A stretch of DNA of 64,000 nucleotides, from NCBI RefSeq assembly GCF_003024805.1, contig NZ_PUEC01000019.1:1-64000 (forward strand), in the 5' to 3' direction. This DNA comes from Duncaniella muris (GTDB lineage: Bacteria > Bacteroidota > Bacteroidia > Bacteroidales > Muribaculaceae). The notes under the pieces are model-generated. The model did no database searches. It had not been told where the DNA came from and saw only the letters and a list, made by a program, of their open reading frames with translations. A program made the translations under genes and the position numbers. Positions 24,624 to 32,835 of this stretch are shown piece after piece. The stretch's first letter is position 1; each line of letters starts with the position of its first letter.

Positions 24624-25055
24624 TCAAAACCCGAAAACTAACATAGCAGCATCTCTGCCATGTTCATTTGTCCGATTCTGCCAGCCAGTCATAACTCTGA
24701 AACGATCCTGGGATAGCTTGGTAACATTCCTTTTCGGAGCCACCATTTCAAACTCTACTCCCAGATCGGATAGGTAGTCCTCCCAGATAGAGGCATCACG
24801 TTTGACAGAGCCAACGCCTTGCAGTTTTTTCCGCTCCGCCTCCCTGGTCATTGGCTCATACCAGGTGCGCTGCCTCGGATCCTCAACCCTCACAATACAC
24901 CTGGTGCCAGCATCCAGAGCTTTCTGGGCATACTCCTCAACGATCCTCATAGCCTTGTGGATCGCCACACAACCGACACTAACAAAGGATCGCTGGCGGT
25001 TATCCCATACAGCAATCCCAGTGTTAGTACCAGTATCAATACCGATATAGATCAT
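24624..25055 (-). CDS. RuvC-like nuclease
   Basis: A 143-residue RNase H-fold protein. Residues 4-12 (IGIDTGTNT) give the first acidic strand with Asp7, RVEDPR gives Glu58-Asp59, and HGRDAAML near residue 132 gives the last acidic residues. This matches small phage RuvC-like Holliday junction resolvases or related nucleases that resolve branched DNA before packaging. It overlaps the next gene by four bases and lies in the replication-recombination block. Confidence 0.75.
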   Translation of the reverse strand: MIYIGIDTGTNTGIAVWDNRQRSFVSVGCVAIHKAMRIVEEYAQKALDAGTRCIVRVEDPRQRTWYEPMTREAERKKLQGVGSVKRDASIWEDYLSDLGVEFEMVAPKRNVTKLSQDRFRVMTGWQNRTNEHGRDAAMLVFGF

Positions 25056-25471
25056 TCCGCCTCCTTGATATGTTTGGGGATCTCATAGAGCACAACACCT
25101 TTGAGCTGGTTTGCCTCTTTCCTGGTGCCATAGAGTTGCGCCATCAACAGATCATCGGGGAGATACTTATAACGGATCTCCTCAACCAGTACGGAGGAAA
25201 TAAACTCCTCACTCATCACATGGAGGCTCCACAATCCGTTTTCTCTCTGAACGGTTACGATTGCAGCCTTATGGAGGAATGAGCCAGCACGATACTCCCC
25301 ATACTCATCAGAGGCGATCACCTCACTGTTTGCCGAATCCTGGAGCTTCTGGATAAACTCCTTTTTCAGCTTTCTCTTTCTCTTTTCCCAGTAGGGAGAG
25401 AAAACAACCCTTTTTCGTGGAGCTTTTTCCACAGCCACCTCAACGGTGGGCACATCTTTTTCTTTTTCCAT
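25052..25471 (-). CDS. Hypothetical protein, 139 residues
   Basis: A protein with a basic N-terminal region (RKRVVFSPYWEKRKRKLKK) and a C-terminal alpha/beta part. The ATG at 25471, five bases after the exonuclease stop, is preferred to an earlier start inside that gene. A charged Lys/Arg helix may contact nucleic acid. It overlaps the RuvC-like gene by four bases. No motif is recognised. Confidence 0.6.
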   Translation of the reverse strand: MEKEKDVPTVEVAVEKAPRKRVVFSPYWEKRKRKLKKEFIQKLQDSANSEVIASDEYGEYRAGSFLHKAAIVTVQRENGLWSLHVMSEEFISSVLVEEIRYKYLPDDLLMAQLYGTRKEANQLKGVVLYEIPKHIKEAE

Positions 25472-25475
25472 GAGT

Positions 25476-26048
25476 TTATAACTTGTAGGGTGAAACAATG
25501 TCAAAGATCGCTTTGCAGATCTCTATGTCATAGAGGGCATCATGGAGCTTGGTATCATCCACCTGGATCCCCAGAGCCTTTGCAACGGTGCCTTGCTTAA
25601 AGTCTTTCATTTCTGATCGTTTTTCAGCCAGATACGGTGTAGCCAGCACCATCACATCGGCACTATTGCTCCAAAACCAGGAGCCAAAGTATTGATCATC
25701 ATTCTGGAGAAACCAGCCTCGGAGAAACTGATTATCAAAACTGGCGTTGTTGTAGCCAACCAGGAAAAACTTATCCTTTTTGTTGTAGCGATCCACATAC
25801 TTTGCCAGCAGATCCACAAACTGACGGTAGATCTCCTCCATAGGAGGGTAAGCCAGAATTTGCTCCCTGGTTACACCAGCCACAGCCAGAGCCTCATCCA
25901 GGATCTCCGCTTTCGGATTGGGTCTTACTTTATAATCAAATTTCTCCTTGATCACACCATCAATCACGATCATTCCGCTCATCTGGTGGATCCCATGCTT
26001 TCCTGGATATGTGCCAGTAGTTTCCAGGTCAAAGAATAACGCTTTCAT
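25476..26048 (-). CDS. DnaQ-like 3'-5' exonuclease
   Basis: A 190-residue DEDDh exonuclease. The first motif is FFDLETTG (Asp7, Glu9), the second includes LVGYNNASFDNQF with an acidic residue, and the third is HDALYD at 169-174. Such proteins remove nucleotides from 3' ends in DNA replication, repair or RNA turnover. It is complete in length. It overlaps the next gene by four bases and sits in the replication block. Confidence 0.85.
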   Translation of the reverse strand: MKALFFDLETTGTYPGKHGIHQMSGMIVIDGVIKEKFDYKVRPNPKAEILDEALAVAGVTREQILAYPPMEEIYRQFVDLLAKYVDRYNKKDKFFLVGYNNASFDNQFLRGWFLQNDDQYFGSWFWSNSADVMVLATPYLAEKRSEMKDFKQGTVAKALGIQVDDTKLHDALYDIEICKAIFDIVSPYKL

Positions 26049-26242
26049 TTTAACTCTTTTATGTTGAATTTACGATAGCCAAACATGGCATAAACTTTTC
26101 TCATGTGCTGGAGGATCAATCTATAGTTTTCCCTCCCAGCGGTCTTAATGATCCGCTTTTTCTGCTTTCTGGGGAGCCTGGGCATCGGAGTGGCATCTAT
26201 CATCCACTGGGGTATGTTGATTACACCGTATTTGTCGCTCAT
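26045..26242 (-). CDS. Small basic hypothetical protein
   Basis: A 65-residue basic protein (PRLPRKQKKRIIKTAGREN) that is probably nucleic-acid binding. It overlaps both neighbours by four bases, lying between the ParB-like gene and the exonuclease. No known domain is visible. Confidence 0.55.
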   Translation of the reverse strand: MSDKYGVINIPQWMIDATPMPRLPRKQKKRIIKTAGRENYRLILQHMRKVYAMFGYRKFNIKELK

Positions 26243-27054
26243 TTTGCACCTCCTTTCTTGTATTCCCTCATGGCTCTATGTAGGCTCCCTCTCTGATCCA
26301 GGAGCGTTGCCAGGCGGTCAATATCCACCAGATTCTCTCCATCCATATAAGCCCACACCTTTCTTAGAGCCTCGGAGATCGCTTTTGCCTCCCTCATATC
26401 TTTGAGAGATCCGCCAACCTCCTTATTTGTGGCGGTGGATTTTCCTTGCTCCTGGGCTTCTGCAACGGCTCTCTTTGCAGCCCTCACCTGGGCACCTGGA
26501 GTTTCATAGCTGTTGCCGATCTCCCTGGCTGCCTTTGTGGAAAGGGTGCCAGATATGATCTGATCCTGGAGGTATTTGGGGAGATCCAGCAGAGAGAGAC
26601 ATTTGCTCACAAACGCTGGCGATTTCTTAAACTTATCGGCTATTTGCACCTGGCTATAGCCAAACTCCTCCTTGAATCTGCGAAACATGATTGCACATTC
26701 GTATTCAGTGAAACGCTTGCCCTCATTTCGCATCATCTGTTCTATATAGAGTTGTTCTGGGGTGCTATCTTTCGGAGCTTTGAGAGCCTTGATAAAGGGG
26801 ATGTTTGCACCCTCCTCTATAGCCAGCATAGTAGCACGGTAACGCCTTTCACCATCCACCAGCTTGTATCTCTCATTTCCATCCTCATCCTTGAAAGGAA
26901 TAACAGTTATAGGATTGAGTACTCCAGCAGCCTTGATCTGCTCTTTAAGCTCATCTAGATCAAAATCAATTCGCACATTGAAACCATCCATCACCACGAT
27001 ATTTCGGGGATCAATGAGGAATATATCCGTTCTTTTTGTAGCGTTTGTTTTCAT
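26239..27054 (-). CDS. ParB-like nucleoid/partition family protein
   Basis: A 271-residue protein with the ParB N-terminal domain: strand region, then GERRYRA at 68-74, the nucleotide-binding motif. A helix-turn-helix (GYSQVQIADKFKKSPAFVSK, about 132-151) follows, then a helical C-terminal region. In plasmids and phage-plasmids such proteins bind parS-like sites; in integrated phages they may regulate transcription or replication. No ParA partner is visible in the window. The ATG at 27054 is used; an earlier TTG would also be in frame. Confidence 0.82.
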   Translation of the reverse strand: MKTNATKRTDIFLIDPRNIVVMDGFNVRIDFDLDELKEQIKAAGVLNPITVIPFKDEDGNERYKLVDGERRYRATMLAIEEGANIPFIKALKAPKDSTPEQLYIEQMMRNEGKRFTEYECAIMFRRFKEEFGYSQVQIADKFKKSPAFVSKCLSLLDLPKYLQDQIISGTLSTKAAREIGNSYETPGAQVRAAKRAVAEAQEQGKSTATNKEVGGSLKDMREAKAISEALRKVWAYMDGENLVDIDRLATLLDQRGSLHRAMREYKKGGAK

Positions 27055-27065
27055 TAACAAATGAT

Positions 27066-27812
27066 CTATTCAAATTCAAAAAAATTATCAAATAATGTTG
27101 TTTCGTTTTTTTCTTGAGTTTTCCCAAGAATGAAATCACATATAAAATTCCTCGCATAATCGGGGCTTATCATTGACCGTTCCTCGCTACAGATACCTGC
27201 CTTAGCTCCTTTCTTTGCATGAATTATACTTTTCTTTTCTTTGTCAAATTGATATGTTTGTCCGTTGGTTGGTTCGCAATTTACAAACCAATAAGCTGTG
27301 GGTTTGACAAAGAAATCTCCTCTCATCATTCGATTATTATCTATTAAAGAGGGCTGTTTAACAAAATTAGCCTTTAAGTATGTTTGCATAGACCAGGGAT
27401 TTTCAATGATCAATCGAAAACCCATTATCTCCGCTAAAGAATACAGCTTGATTAGTAGCACATAGAAAGTCAAACGATTGTTTGCTCTTTTGATTATTTC
27501 ATTCGACTTTGATTTAGTATCAAGTTTTCTATAATTCTTTGCGTTCCATCCAAATAACATTTGACTAACACAAGAGAAATAGATACACGGAAAGAAAGCC
27601 ATAACCAAATCATCTTTAGAAATGCCATCAAACAAGCTGGGTTTTCCATCATAGGCTTTTTCAATCTCAGCGAACAAATCATCCGTATGATCTGTTTCGC
27701 CAAAATTATTTTGAATGTCGTAATCTTCGGCTGGGATCCCAAGTTTAATAAACTCGTTTTTGAATGTTCCCGATTGCTCAAAGAAACAATGTACTTTCCC
27801 TTTAATTTCCAT
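27066..27812 (-). CDS. DNA methyltransferase-like protein, probably cytosine-5 type
   Basis: A 248-residue protein. A Rossmann-like beginning (VHCFFEQSGTFKNEFIKLG) is followed by FFPCIYFS at 73-80, which resembles the catalytic Pro-Cys motif, and ENP at 137-139 where the next motif is expected. The other conserved motifs of cytosine-5 methyltransferases are weak, so activity is uncertain and the family could be a distant one. The gene is AT-richer than its neighbours and uses different codons, suggesting later acquisition. It overlaps the gene upstream by one base. Confidence 0.6.
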   Translation of the reverse strand: MEIKGKVHCFFEQSGTFKNEFIKLGIPAEDYDIQNNFGETDHTDDLFAEIEKAYDGKPSLFDGISKDDLVMAFFPCIYFSCVSQMLFGWNAKNYRKLDTKSKSNEIIKRANNRLTFYVLLIKLYSLAEIMGFRLIIENPWSMQTYLKANFVKQPSLIDNNRMMRGDFFVKPTAYWFVNCEPTNGQTYQFDKEKKSIIHAKKGAKAGICSEERSMISPDYARNFICDFILGKTQEKNETTLFDNFFEFE

Positions 27813-28282
27813 TAGTAACGAAAGTTTGTGAAATGAATTACTACGCCCTCAAATACATTACCCTCGTGAACGCTGCCAAAAAACCAATTCACAAAGTCCT
27901 CTACTGAAAGCCCATCGTTTTTAGCCAGAGCCTCCACTGGCACCTCTCGACCATCAACCCATGCCTGGGGTATGGCATCATCGGAGCCATAGGTCATGGT
28001 GATTTTTTGCATTCCGATCTGATCACGCCTAGCGATCTCCCTCTGCTGGGAGTTATACGGTCTGCCCTCCCATTCACGGATAGAGAGATACTTACCACCA
28101 GAGGCTATATCGGCATAGCGACTATCCCACACGCCTTTGTTGTTGCCTCTGATCGTGTGGATCTTTTCCCCACAATTCAGTTTTTCCTCAAAACCAGTGG
28201 GCTGTTTTGCTCTCTGGTGTGTTACTGGAAACACCTTACAGAGAGTGAGGATCACTTTCTTTTTTGCTACTTTCTTAGTCAT
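27812..28282 (-). CDS. Hypothetical protein, possible ASCH/PUA-like fold
   Basis: A 156-residue protein beginning TKKVAKKKVILTLCKVF. The middle contains CGEKIHTIRGN, a Gly-x-Lys...Thr-Ile-Arg pattern seen in ASCH domains that bind RNA or modified nucleotides, but other parts do not decide the family. The ATG at 28282 is preferred because an earlier ATG at 28339 would place the operator at 28297 inside the gene. Its stop overlaps the methyltransferase-like ATG by one base. Confidence 0.6.
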   Translation of the reverse strand: MTKKVAKKKVILTLCKVFPVTHQRAKQPTGFEEKLNCGEKIHTIRGNNKGVWDSRYADIASGGKYLSIREWEGRPYNSQQREIARRDQIGMQKITMTYGSDDAIPQAWVDGREVPVEALAKNDGLSVEDFVNWFFGSVHEGNVFEGVVIHFTNFRY

Positions 28283-28296
28283 TATTCTGTTGTTAG

Positions 28297-28313
28297 ATTG
28301 TTCGACAAACACA
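28297..28313 (-). promoter_or_regulatory. Operator copy 6
   Basis: Minus-strand TGTGTTTGTCGAACAAT has one good half-site and a degenerate second half. It is 14 bases before the chosen ATG at 28282. No full promoter is seen, so this may be an internal promoter or a weaker regulatory site. Confidence 0.5.
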
Positions 28314-28322
28314 CTTTTGGTA

Positions 28323-28892
28323 TCAATAACGCTTTCCATGTTTGGGAGAGCGGAGAGAATTGTATGCCATCTTTTTCTTTATATGCCATACCAGATCAAT
28401 GTTATACTCCCTTGCAAGCTGGAAACAGTGCCCTATGGTAGTGTGGAGCTTTGCTGTGAGGGTTGCACGTCTATCCACCAGGGTACTCACAACAAACCAG
28501 ATTTTCTCGGTGAACGTGTTGCCTTGGTTTATGATCGCTGGAGGAGTGCCATACGGCAATTCAATCTTATTGGCTCCAGCCATATCCAGACAGCGGATTA
28601 CAACATCTGCCAGCTCATCCTCCAGGGTGTTTTTGATTTGCACCTCAAAGTTTTCTTTGAAATAGATGTTGCCAGGGTGGAAAGTCTGATCAGAGAAAAT
28701 TCCATACCTTTTCCAATCCTCGGAGTGGGTTTTCGCCCTATGGTTTTTCCTATCAGCCTCAACCGCCTCCATCAGCTCTGAAATGATCAGACAGAGGAAA
28801 TGGATGTTGCTGGGCTTATCCTCATAGAAACCATGCTCCACGGATGTTTTATGTGCCCAATCTCGGAGCTTATTCCAATCTACTGGTGTCAT
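28323..28892 (-). CDS. MazG-like nucleotide pyrophosphohydrolase
   Basis: A 189-residue protein. E39-x2-E42 lies in SELMEAVEADR and E93-x2-D96 in EDELADVVIR, the paired acidic motifs of MazG-like all-alpha pyrophosphohydrolases that hydrolyse (d)NTPs or related nucleotides. The C-terminal 80 residues are an added helical part. In phages such enzymes can adjust nucleotide pools or remove alarmones; substrate not shown. It overlaps the DnaC-like gene by four bases. Confidence 0.72.
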   Translation of the reverse strand: MTPVDWNKLRDWAHKTSVEHGFYEDKPSNIHFLCLIISELMEAVEADRKNHRAKTHSEDWKRYGIFSDQTFHPGNIYFKENFEVQIKNTLEDELADVVIRCLDMAGANKIELPYGTPPAIINQGNTFTEKIWFVVSTLVDRRATLTAKLHTTIGHCFQLAREYNIDLVWHIKKKMAYNSLRSPKHGKRY

Positions 28893-29701
28893 TTTCTCCT
28901 ACTGCCTCCACGCAGCTCAATTACGTTAAACGATTTGAAACGATCAACCAAACGCTTTTCAAACCTACTTTTGAGATCCTTAACCGTTAGGTTGGAGGTG
29001 ATATGAAAGCGTTTCTGGTACTGCTGGTAGATCTCATACCTGGCAAACAGAAACTCATCCATCACTTGATTTAGCATCGTGCCAAAACTTTTCTGGTTCT
29101 CTGTTTGCAATCCCAGATCATTGAGGCAGATATGTAGCGGATTGCAGCCATCATAGGTTTCCACCTTATCTGTTTCGTTGTAGGTGTATTTGTTGATATG
29201 CCCATTCACCTTGTGAAAGTTCATCAACTGGGTTGCACTGATATTCCTAAACACCATCTCATTACCAATTTCACGGAGATAATCCGCAAAGATCTGCATA
29301 AGGAGCGTTTTCCCAGTTCCAGGCTCCCCTATGAGGAGGATATTTTTGTGGATCTTATAATCCTCCTCTGGGAAAACATCCTCTGCCAATGCACATCCAT
29401 TGAAATAGAGGAGTAAGAATTTGAGCACTTTTCGATTGTGCTCATCAACCTGGAATGTGCCCAGCTCTCTTAGCATGAGATTATTGGCGATCGCCATAAC
29501 CAGGCTTCTGTGTCTGGCATATTCCTCTGGGTCTGAAAGATCATACTTAAAACCTTTCAGAATAGTCTTTCTGTGCCTCATCGTTGCTGCCGCCTCCTTC
29601 TCTTTGGTTAGCTGGTAGCGTTGCGCCTGGGCATCCCTTATTATTCGCAGAGCCTCCTCCTGGGTTAGCTGTTGCGATATGTTGCCGTGGATAAACTCCA
29701 T
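28889..29701 (-). CDS. DnaC-like helicase loader (AAA+ ATPase)
   Basis: A 270-residue protein. The Walker A motif GEPGTGKT is at 125-132, a Walker B segment (LHICLNDLG) follows, then sensor 1 (FHITSN) and an Arg-finger stretch (RFEKRLVDRF) near the end. These are the features of DnaC/IstB-type loaders that place the replicative helicase. Its first 51 codons overlap the end of the replication gene by 155 bases in another frame; a later ATG (29581) would reduce this overlap. It is upstream of the MazG-like gene. Confidence 0.85.
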   Translation of the reverse strand: MEFIHGNISQQLTQEEALRIIRDAQAQRYQLTKEKEAAATMRHRKTILKGFKYDLSDPEEYARHRSLVMAIANNLMLRELGTFQVDEHNRKVLKFLLLYFNGCALAEDVFPEEDYKIHKNILLIGEPGTGKTLLMQIFADYLREIGNEMVFRNISATQLMNFHKVNGHINKYTYNETDKVETYDGCNPLHICLNDLGLQTENQKSFGTMLNQVMDEFLFARYEIYQQYQKRFHITSNLTVKDLKSRFEKRLVDRFKSFNVIELRGGSRRK

Positions 29702-30425
29702 TTCGTTGCTGTTGTTCGTAATATGCGTTTATAACCCATTTTCGTATGGTGAAATAATCACTCTTTGTTTTCTTTCCATTTGATCCTTTCCAGTTGTTTA
29801 GAATATCAATCATGTCCTTAACGGCATCCTCTCCAAACTCTGCAACCAGTTTGGCATACTCATCATGTGTTAGGGTTACAAAATCGCTGTATTTATACTT
29901 TTTCTTTTTCTCTGCTGCTGCCTTTTCCTTTTCTGTGAGAGGTGGCGGTGTTTCCCCCTGGGGAGGATCATCAGCTATCAGAGGTAAGACTGGATCCACA
30001 TCTGGTTTCTTTGGTGGCTCCACTTTCGGAGGTTTCACTTTCGGCTCCTCAACGGATAACATCTTTGCTTTGGTGGCGTTTCCGCCTTTCAGCCCAGCCT
30101 CTCTCCGTTTAGCTCTGATCTCCTCTCCTCGGATAATCTGCCTACTTATAAGAGCACCATCATCACGCCATGCACACAATCCAGCATCAATGAGGGTTCC
30201 TATCACTCCATCATCATTTATCGCCAGGAGGCGGTTTATTTCGCTCCTGGAGTATGGATCTCCGTTAGGCTTTAGCAACGCTCCTCGCTCAACGCTCCCC
30301 CACATTAGGCATAGCAGATCAACCCAGAGAGATCTGATCTCTGGAGATAGCCCCCTCACACCTGGCATGGAGAGCCATGCCAAGGTGTCAAAGGGCATTA
30401 GTGGGATTTGACGTTTACGAGCCAT
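29547..30425 (-). CDS. Phage replication protein, initiator-like
   Basis: A 292-residue protein starting MARKRQIPLMPF, seven bases after the previous stop. The first 110 residues look like a winged-helix region (SPEIRSLWVDLLCLMWGS, then RSEINRLLAINDDGV). A Pro/Lys-rich linker follows, and a C-terminal helical part (VKDMIDILNNWKG, FTIRKWVINAYYEQQQ) resembles domains found next to DnaC-like loaders. It is likely the origin-binding or loader-partner protein. The low-complexity Gly/Asn/Gln tail overlaps the DnaC-like gene for 155 bases. Confidence 0.7.
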   Translation of the reverse strand: MARKRQIPLMPFDTLAWLSMPGVRGLSPEIRSLWVDLLCLMWGSVERGALLKPNGDPYSRSEINRLLAINDDGVIGTLIDAGLCAWRDDGALISRQIIRGEEIRAKRREAGLKGGNATKAKMLSVEEPKVKPPKVEPPKKPDVDPVLPLIADDPPQGETPPPLTEKEKAAAEKKKKYKYSDFVTLTHDEYAKLVAEFGEDAVKDMIDILNNWKGSNGKKTKSDYFTIRKWVINAYYEQQQRNGVYPRQHIATANPGGGSANNKGCPGATLPANQREGGGSNDEAQKDYSERF

Positions 30426-30432
30426 GAGATTG

Positions 30433-31191
30433 TTATACCTCCAGAATAGCAATATCTGGTGCGATTTCACGGATCTTATTCAGCACGGTATCAATGCACT
30501 GATCACGGTAGCTTTCGGTAAGCTCATTGGCTCCAGGGGAAACGAGCTGTAGGAAAACCTCTCCATCTTTGAGGTAGTGATCAAACTCCACCTCAATAGC
30601 CTCCTTTGCAGTCCCCTTGAATATCGCCACGTTCACTGTGAAACTCTTGGGGAGGTTGCTTTCTACCTCCTGGCGGTAAACATCGGCTGTAGAGCCAGAG
30701 GGATCACGCTGTTTCTGGATCTCCGCCTTTGCCTTAGCGGTGAAATTTTTGAGCTTTGAAACCAGAGTCATGCACTCCTGGCGATCGGTAAACACGCCAC
30801 GATTGAGGCGGAGGAACTGCCCCAGTTTGGCTGGGAGCCATCCTATAGTGCCATCGTTGATGCCAAAGCGTGTGTAGGTGTCTGTGAAAGCAACCGTGCC
30901 CACGATCTTTGATTTGGTGTAGAAATCACGCTCATTCACAGTGAGGGTGATTTTCATATTTTCACGATCTACCTTGATATTGGCTGTGAGCTGGTCTATT
31001 GTACCAACACGCTTTTCCAACCAATCCAGAGGTGTTGAGATCACGCCCTCAACATTGATGCTCTCTGGAGCCTTTGTTGCCAGAGGAGCTGGCTGGGGGG
31101 CTGCCTCCCCATTGCGATAGATAACCTCAATAGGTTTCTCACCGTCATAGTTGCCGATATTGACAACGATCTCTTTGTTCTGATCTTCCAT
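30433..31191 (-). CDS. Conserved phage protein of the replication block
   Basis: A 252-residue protein with strands and turns (KITLTVNERDFYTKSKIVG, FTDTYTRFGINDG) and a C-terminal alpha/beta region. It has a faint resemblance to the YfdQ-like phage family (DUF2303), but this is not certain. Its position between the replication protein and an unknown coiled-coil gene suggests a role in DNA metabolism. No enzyme motif is visible. Confidence 0.6.
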   Translation of the reverse strand: MEDQNKEIVVNIGNYDGEKPIEVIYRNGEAAPQPAPLATKAPESINVEGVISTPLDWLEKRVGTIDQLTANIKVDRENMKITLTVNERDFYTKSKIVGTVAFTDTYTRFGINDGTIGWLPAKLGQFLRLNRGVFTDRQECMTLVSKLKNFTAKAKAEIQKQRDPSGSTADVYRQEVESNLPKSFTVNVAIFKGTAKEAIEVEFDHYLKDGEVFLQLVSPGANELTESYRDQCIDTVLNKIREIAPDIAILEV

Positions 31192-31213
31192 CTTTGAAAT
31201 TGTTTAAGGTTTG

Positions 31214-31651
31214 TTAATCATCCGTACCAGTACGGAAATTTCTGATTGCCGACATGATTGTAGGCTGTTTTTCACCAGGTGTAAGAGGGCGTTTCTCCAG
31301 GAGGTGCCCATCGGGGGCATAGATTGCAGCCATACCGCTTTCAAAGTCCTTGAAAAGGAAAACATCGGTTGTAACCCATTCGCCACCAGATTTGATCTCC
31401 TCCAGGATTCCACTCATCCGCTCAACGAGGGGCTTGATCTTACCTTTGTATTCGGCACGGATCTCTGCAAGCTGTTTTTCAAGCTCTGCAACCTGGATGC
31501 CTACATTGGCATATTCTGCCCTCCGAGCGTTGATCGCATCCTGGTCAAACTTGTTGGTATAACTCCGCTCCAGAATCTGATCGCAGTTATCCCTCATTAC
31601 TTGCTCCCTCTCCTCTACTGGGAGATCCAAGCACATAATTTCATCTACCAT
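31214..31651 (-). CDS. Hypothetical coiled-coil protein
   Basis: A 145-residue protein with a central coiled coil (NVGIQVAELEKQLAEIRAEY, residues about 49-68) and strand-forming ends. It may be a small structural or DNA-metabolism adaptor. It overlaps the membrane-protein gene by seven bases. No known motif. Confidence 0.6.
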   Translation of the reverse strand: MVDEIMCLDLPVEEREQVMRDNCDQILERSYTNKFDQDAINARRAEYANVGIQVAELEKQLAEIRAEYKGKIKPLVERMSGILEEIKSGGEWVTTDVFLFKDFESGMAAIYAPDGHLLEKRPLTPGEKQPTIMSAIRNFRTGTDD

Positions 31652-32013
31652 TGCGTAAAGAGATTATAAATTTGTTTGTAAAAGTTGATATGCAACTGGT
31701 ATTTGTTTATCAGCACAAATGCCAGAACCATTATTGTTATGATCCGTTTGGTTAGTGTCCTCCAGCCCATCCATTTCCCCAGAAATATGTTGAAAAGGAG
31801 AAATATAAAGAGAGCTGATTGAGTGCTGAAAACACCTCCGAAAAACACCACTACAGTAGCAGCAGTAAGGGTGTTGCACACGATCCCCAGTAGGGAGTAG
31901 TTGCCCTGGGTTTTGAGCTTGCCGTGGATCTTTTCCCCCAGGAATAGGAGCACGATCTGAAACACCAGAGCCAGAGCCACAACACCGTAAAAAATGTTAG
32001 TCCACATAGCCAT
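31645..32013 (-). CDS. Integral membrane protein, hypothetical
   Basis: A 122-residue protein with about four hydrophobic segments (FYGVVALALVFQIVLLFL; TLTAATVVVFFGGVF; ALFIFLLFNIFLG; IITIMVLAFVLI) and a short polar tail. It is encoded inside the replication block and not next to a lysin gene, so a holin role is not supported. It may be a superinfection-exclusion or other membrane-acting early protein, but that is only a guess. Confidence 0.6.
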   Translation of the reverse strand: MAMWTNIFYGVVALALVFQIVLLFLGEKIHGKLKTQGNYSLLGIVCNTLTAATVVVFFGGVFSTQSALFIFLLFNIFLGKWMGWRTLTKRIITIMVLAFVLINKYQLHINFYKQIYNLFTQW

Positions 32014-32015
32014 TT

Positions 32016-32681
32016 TTATTTGAGGTGATCACCAACAATGAAATTGAACTGGTGGTATTCAGCCCAGAGCTTGATAAACTTTTTGCCGAAATACTCTGCT
32101 TTCTCCTTCGTTTCCTGGCACAAGCGGAACCCAAAGTTCGCAGTCGCAAACGAGGAGCGATTACCCGAATCCAGAGAACCGAAACCCGCAAGCGCACCAT
32201 CATTCGCACCAGCAGCGAGCAGGGCACCCCTACGATCTTCATCCATGCCATTCACCTCCTCCTGGGTATAGAGGGCAAACCAGGGGTACCAGAGGATCTG
32301 GGAGCCTTTGCCATCGGGTTTAGGCTGGAAATTACGCCCCCAGAGAGCACGGCTAATGGTTTCCAGCTTCATCAGCGCAATGATATGTTTAGGCATATCC
32401 TGGCGATAATCCCAGTGATCAAGGAATTTAGCACACAGAGCCTTTTCCCTATCCTCCGAAAGGATAGGATTTTCTCCCAGAGCCTCACAAGCATCCTCAT
32501 AGCTCTGGATCGTCTTGTAATCATCCAGGGAGGGTTTGGGGCAATTGTCCTCTGTTGCAGTCTTGCCAGTAAGGGCATCAAGGAGGCGGATCATACGCTC
32601 GTCACCGCCATTTTCGTTTGCTACCTTATAGGCAGCATTGAGATTACTTTCGTATATCTCCACTTTTTTGTTTTCGCTCAT
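32016..32681 (-). CDS. Hypothetical phage protein
   Basis: A 221-residue protein with two parts: an N-terminal helical region and a C-terminal region with FGFRLCQETKEKAEYFGKKF, a pattern seen in several Bacteroidetes phage proteins of unknown function. A Ser/Gly-rich loop (GFGSLDSGNRSSFATAN) precedes it. It overlaps the small gene at 32644 by 38 bases. No enzyme motif is recognised. Confidence 0.55.
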   Translation of the reverse strand: MSENKKVEIYESNLNAAYKVANENGGDERMIRLLDALTGKTATEDNCPKPSLDDYKTIQSYEDACEALGENPILSEDREKALCAKFLDHWDYRQDMPKHIIALMKLETISRALWGRNFQPKPDGKGSQILWYPWFALYTQEEVNGMDEDRRGALLAAGANDGALAGFGSLDSGNRSSFATANFGFRLCQETKEKAEYFGKKFIKLWAEYHQFNFIVGDHLK

Positions 32682-32835
32682 CGCTTAACTTTTTTAATTT
32701 GTTGATATTTTGTTTGGTAACTCTTATTGCATTTAATAACCTTAGCTTGTTACTTGGAGCTTTCGGCATATTCTCCAGAATCATTGGCAAATGCCTGGCT
32801 AACTCATGGATCAAATTATCTGGTACGCTTATCAT
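32644..32835 (-). CDS. Small basic hypothetical protein
   Basis: A 63-residue Lys/Arg-rich, helical protein (APSNKLRLLNAIRVTKQNIN, then KKLSDERKQKSG). It overlaps the next gene by 38 bases and the NinB-like gene by 20 bases. The overlaps make its status less certain than its neighbours, but both ends fit a compact early operon. A DNA-binding role is possible from charge. Confidence 0.45.
   Translation of the reverse strand: MISVPDNLIHELARHLPMILENMPKAPSNKLRLLNAIRVTKQNINKLKKLSDERKQKSGDIRK

Noticed and set aside
31645-32013. Holin
   Set aside because: The protein has several membrane segments but lies in the replication block with no lysin gene nearby, so the call would rest only on hydrophobicity.
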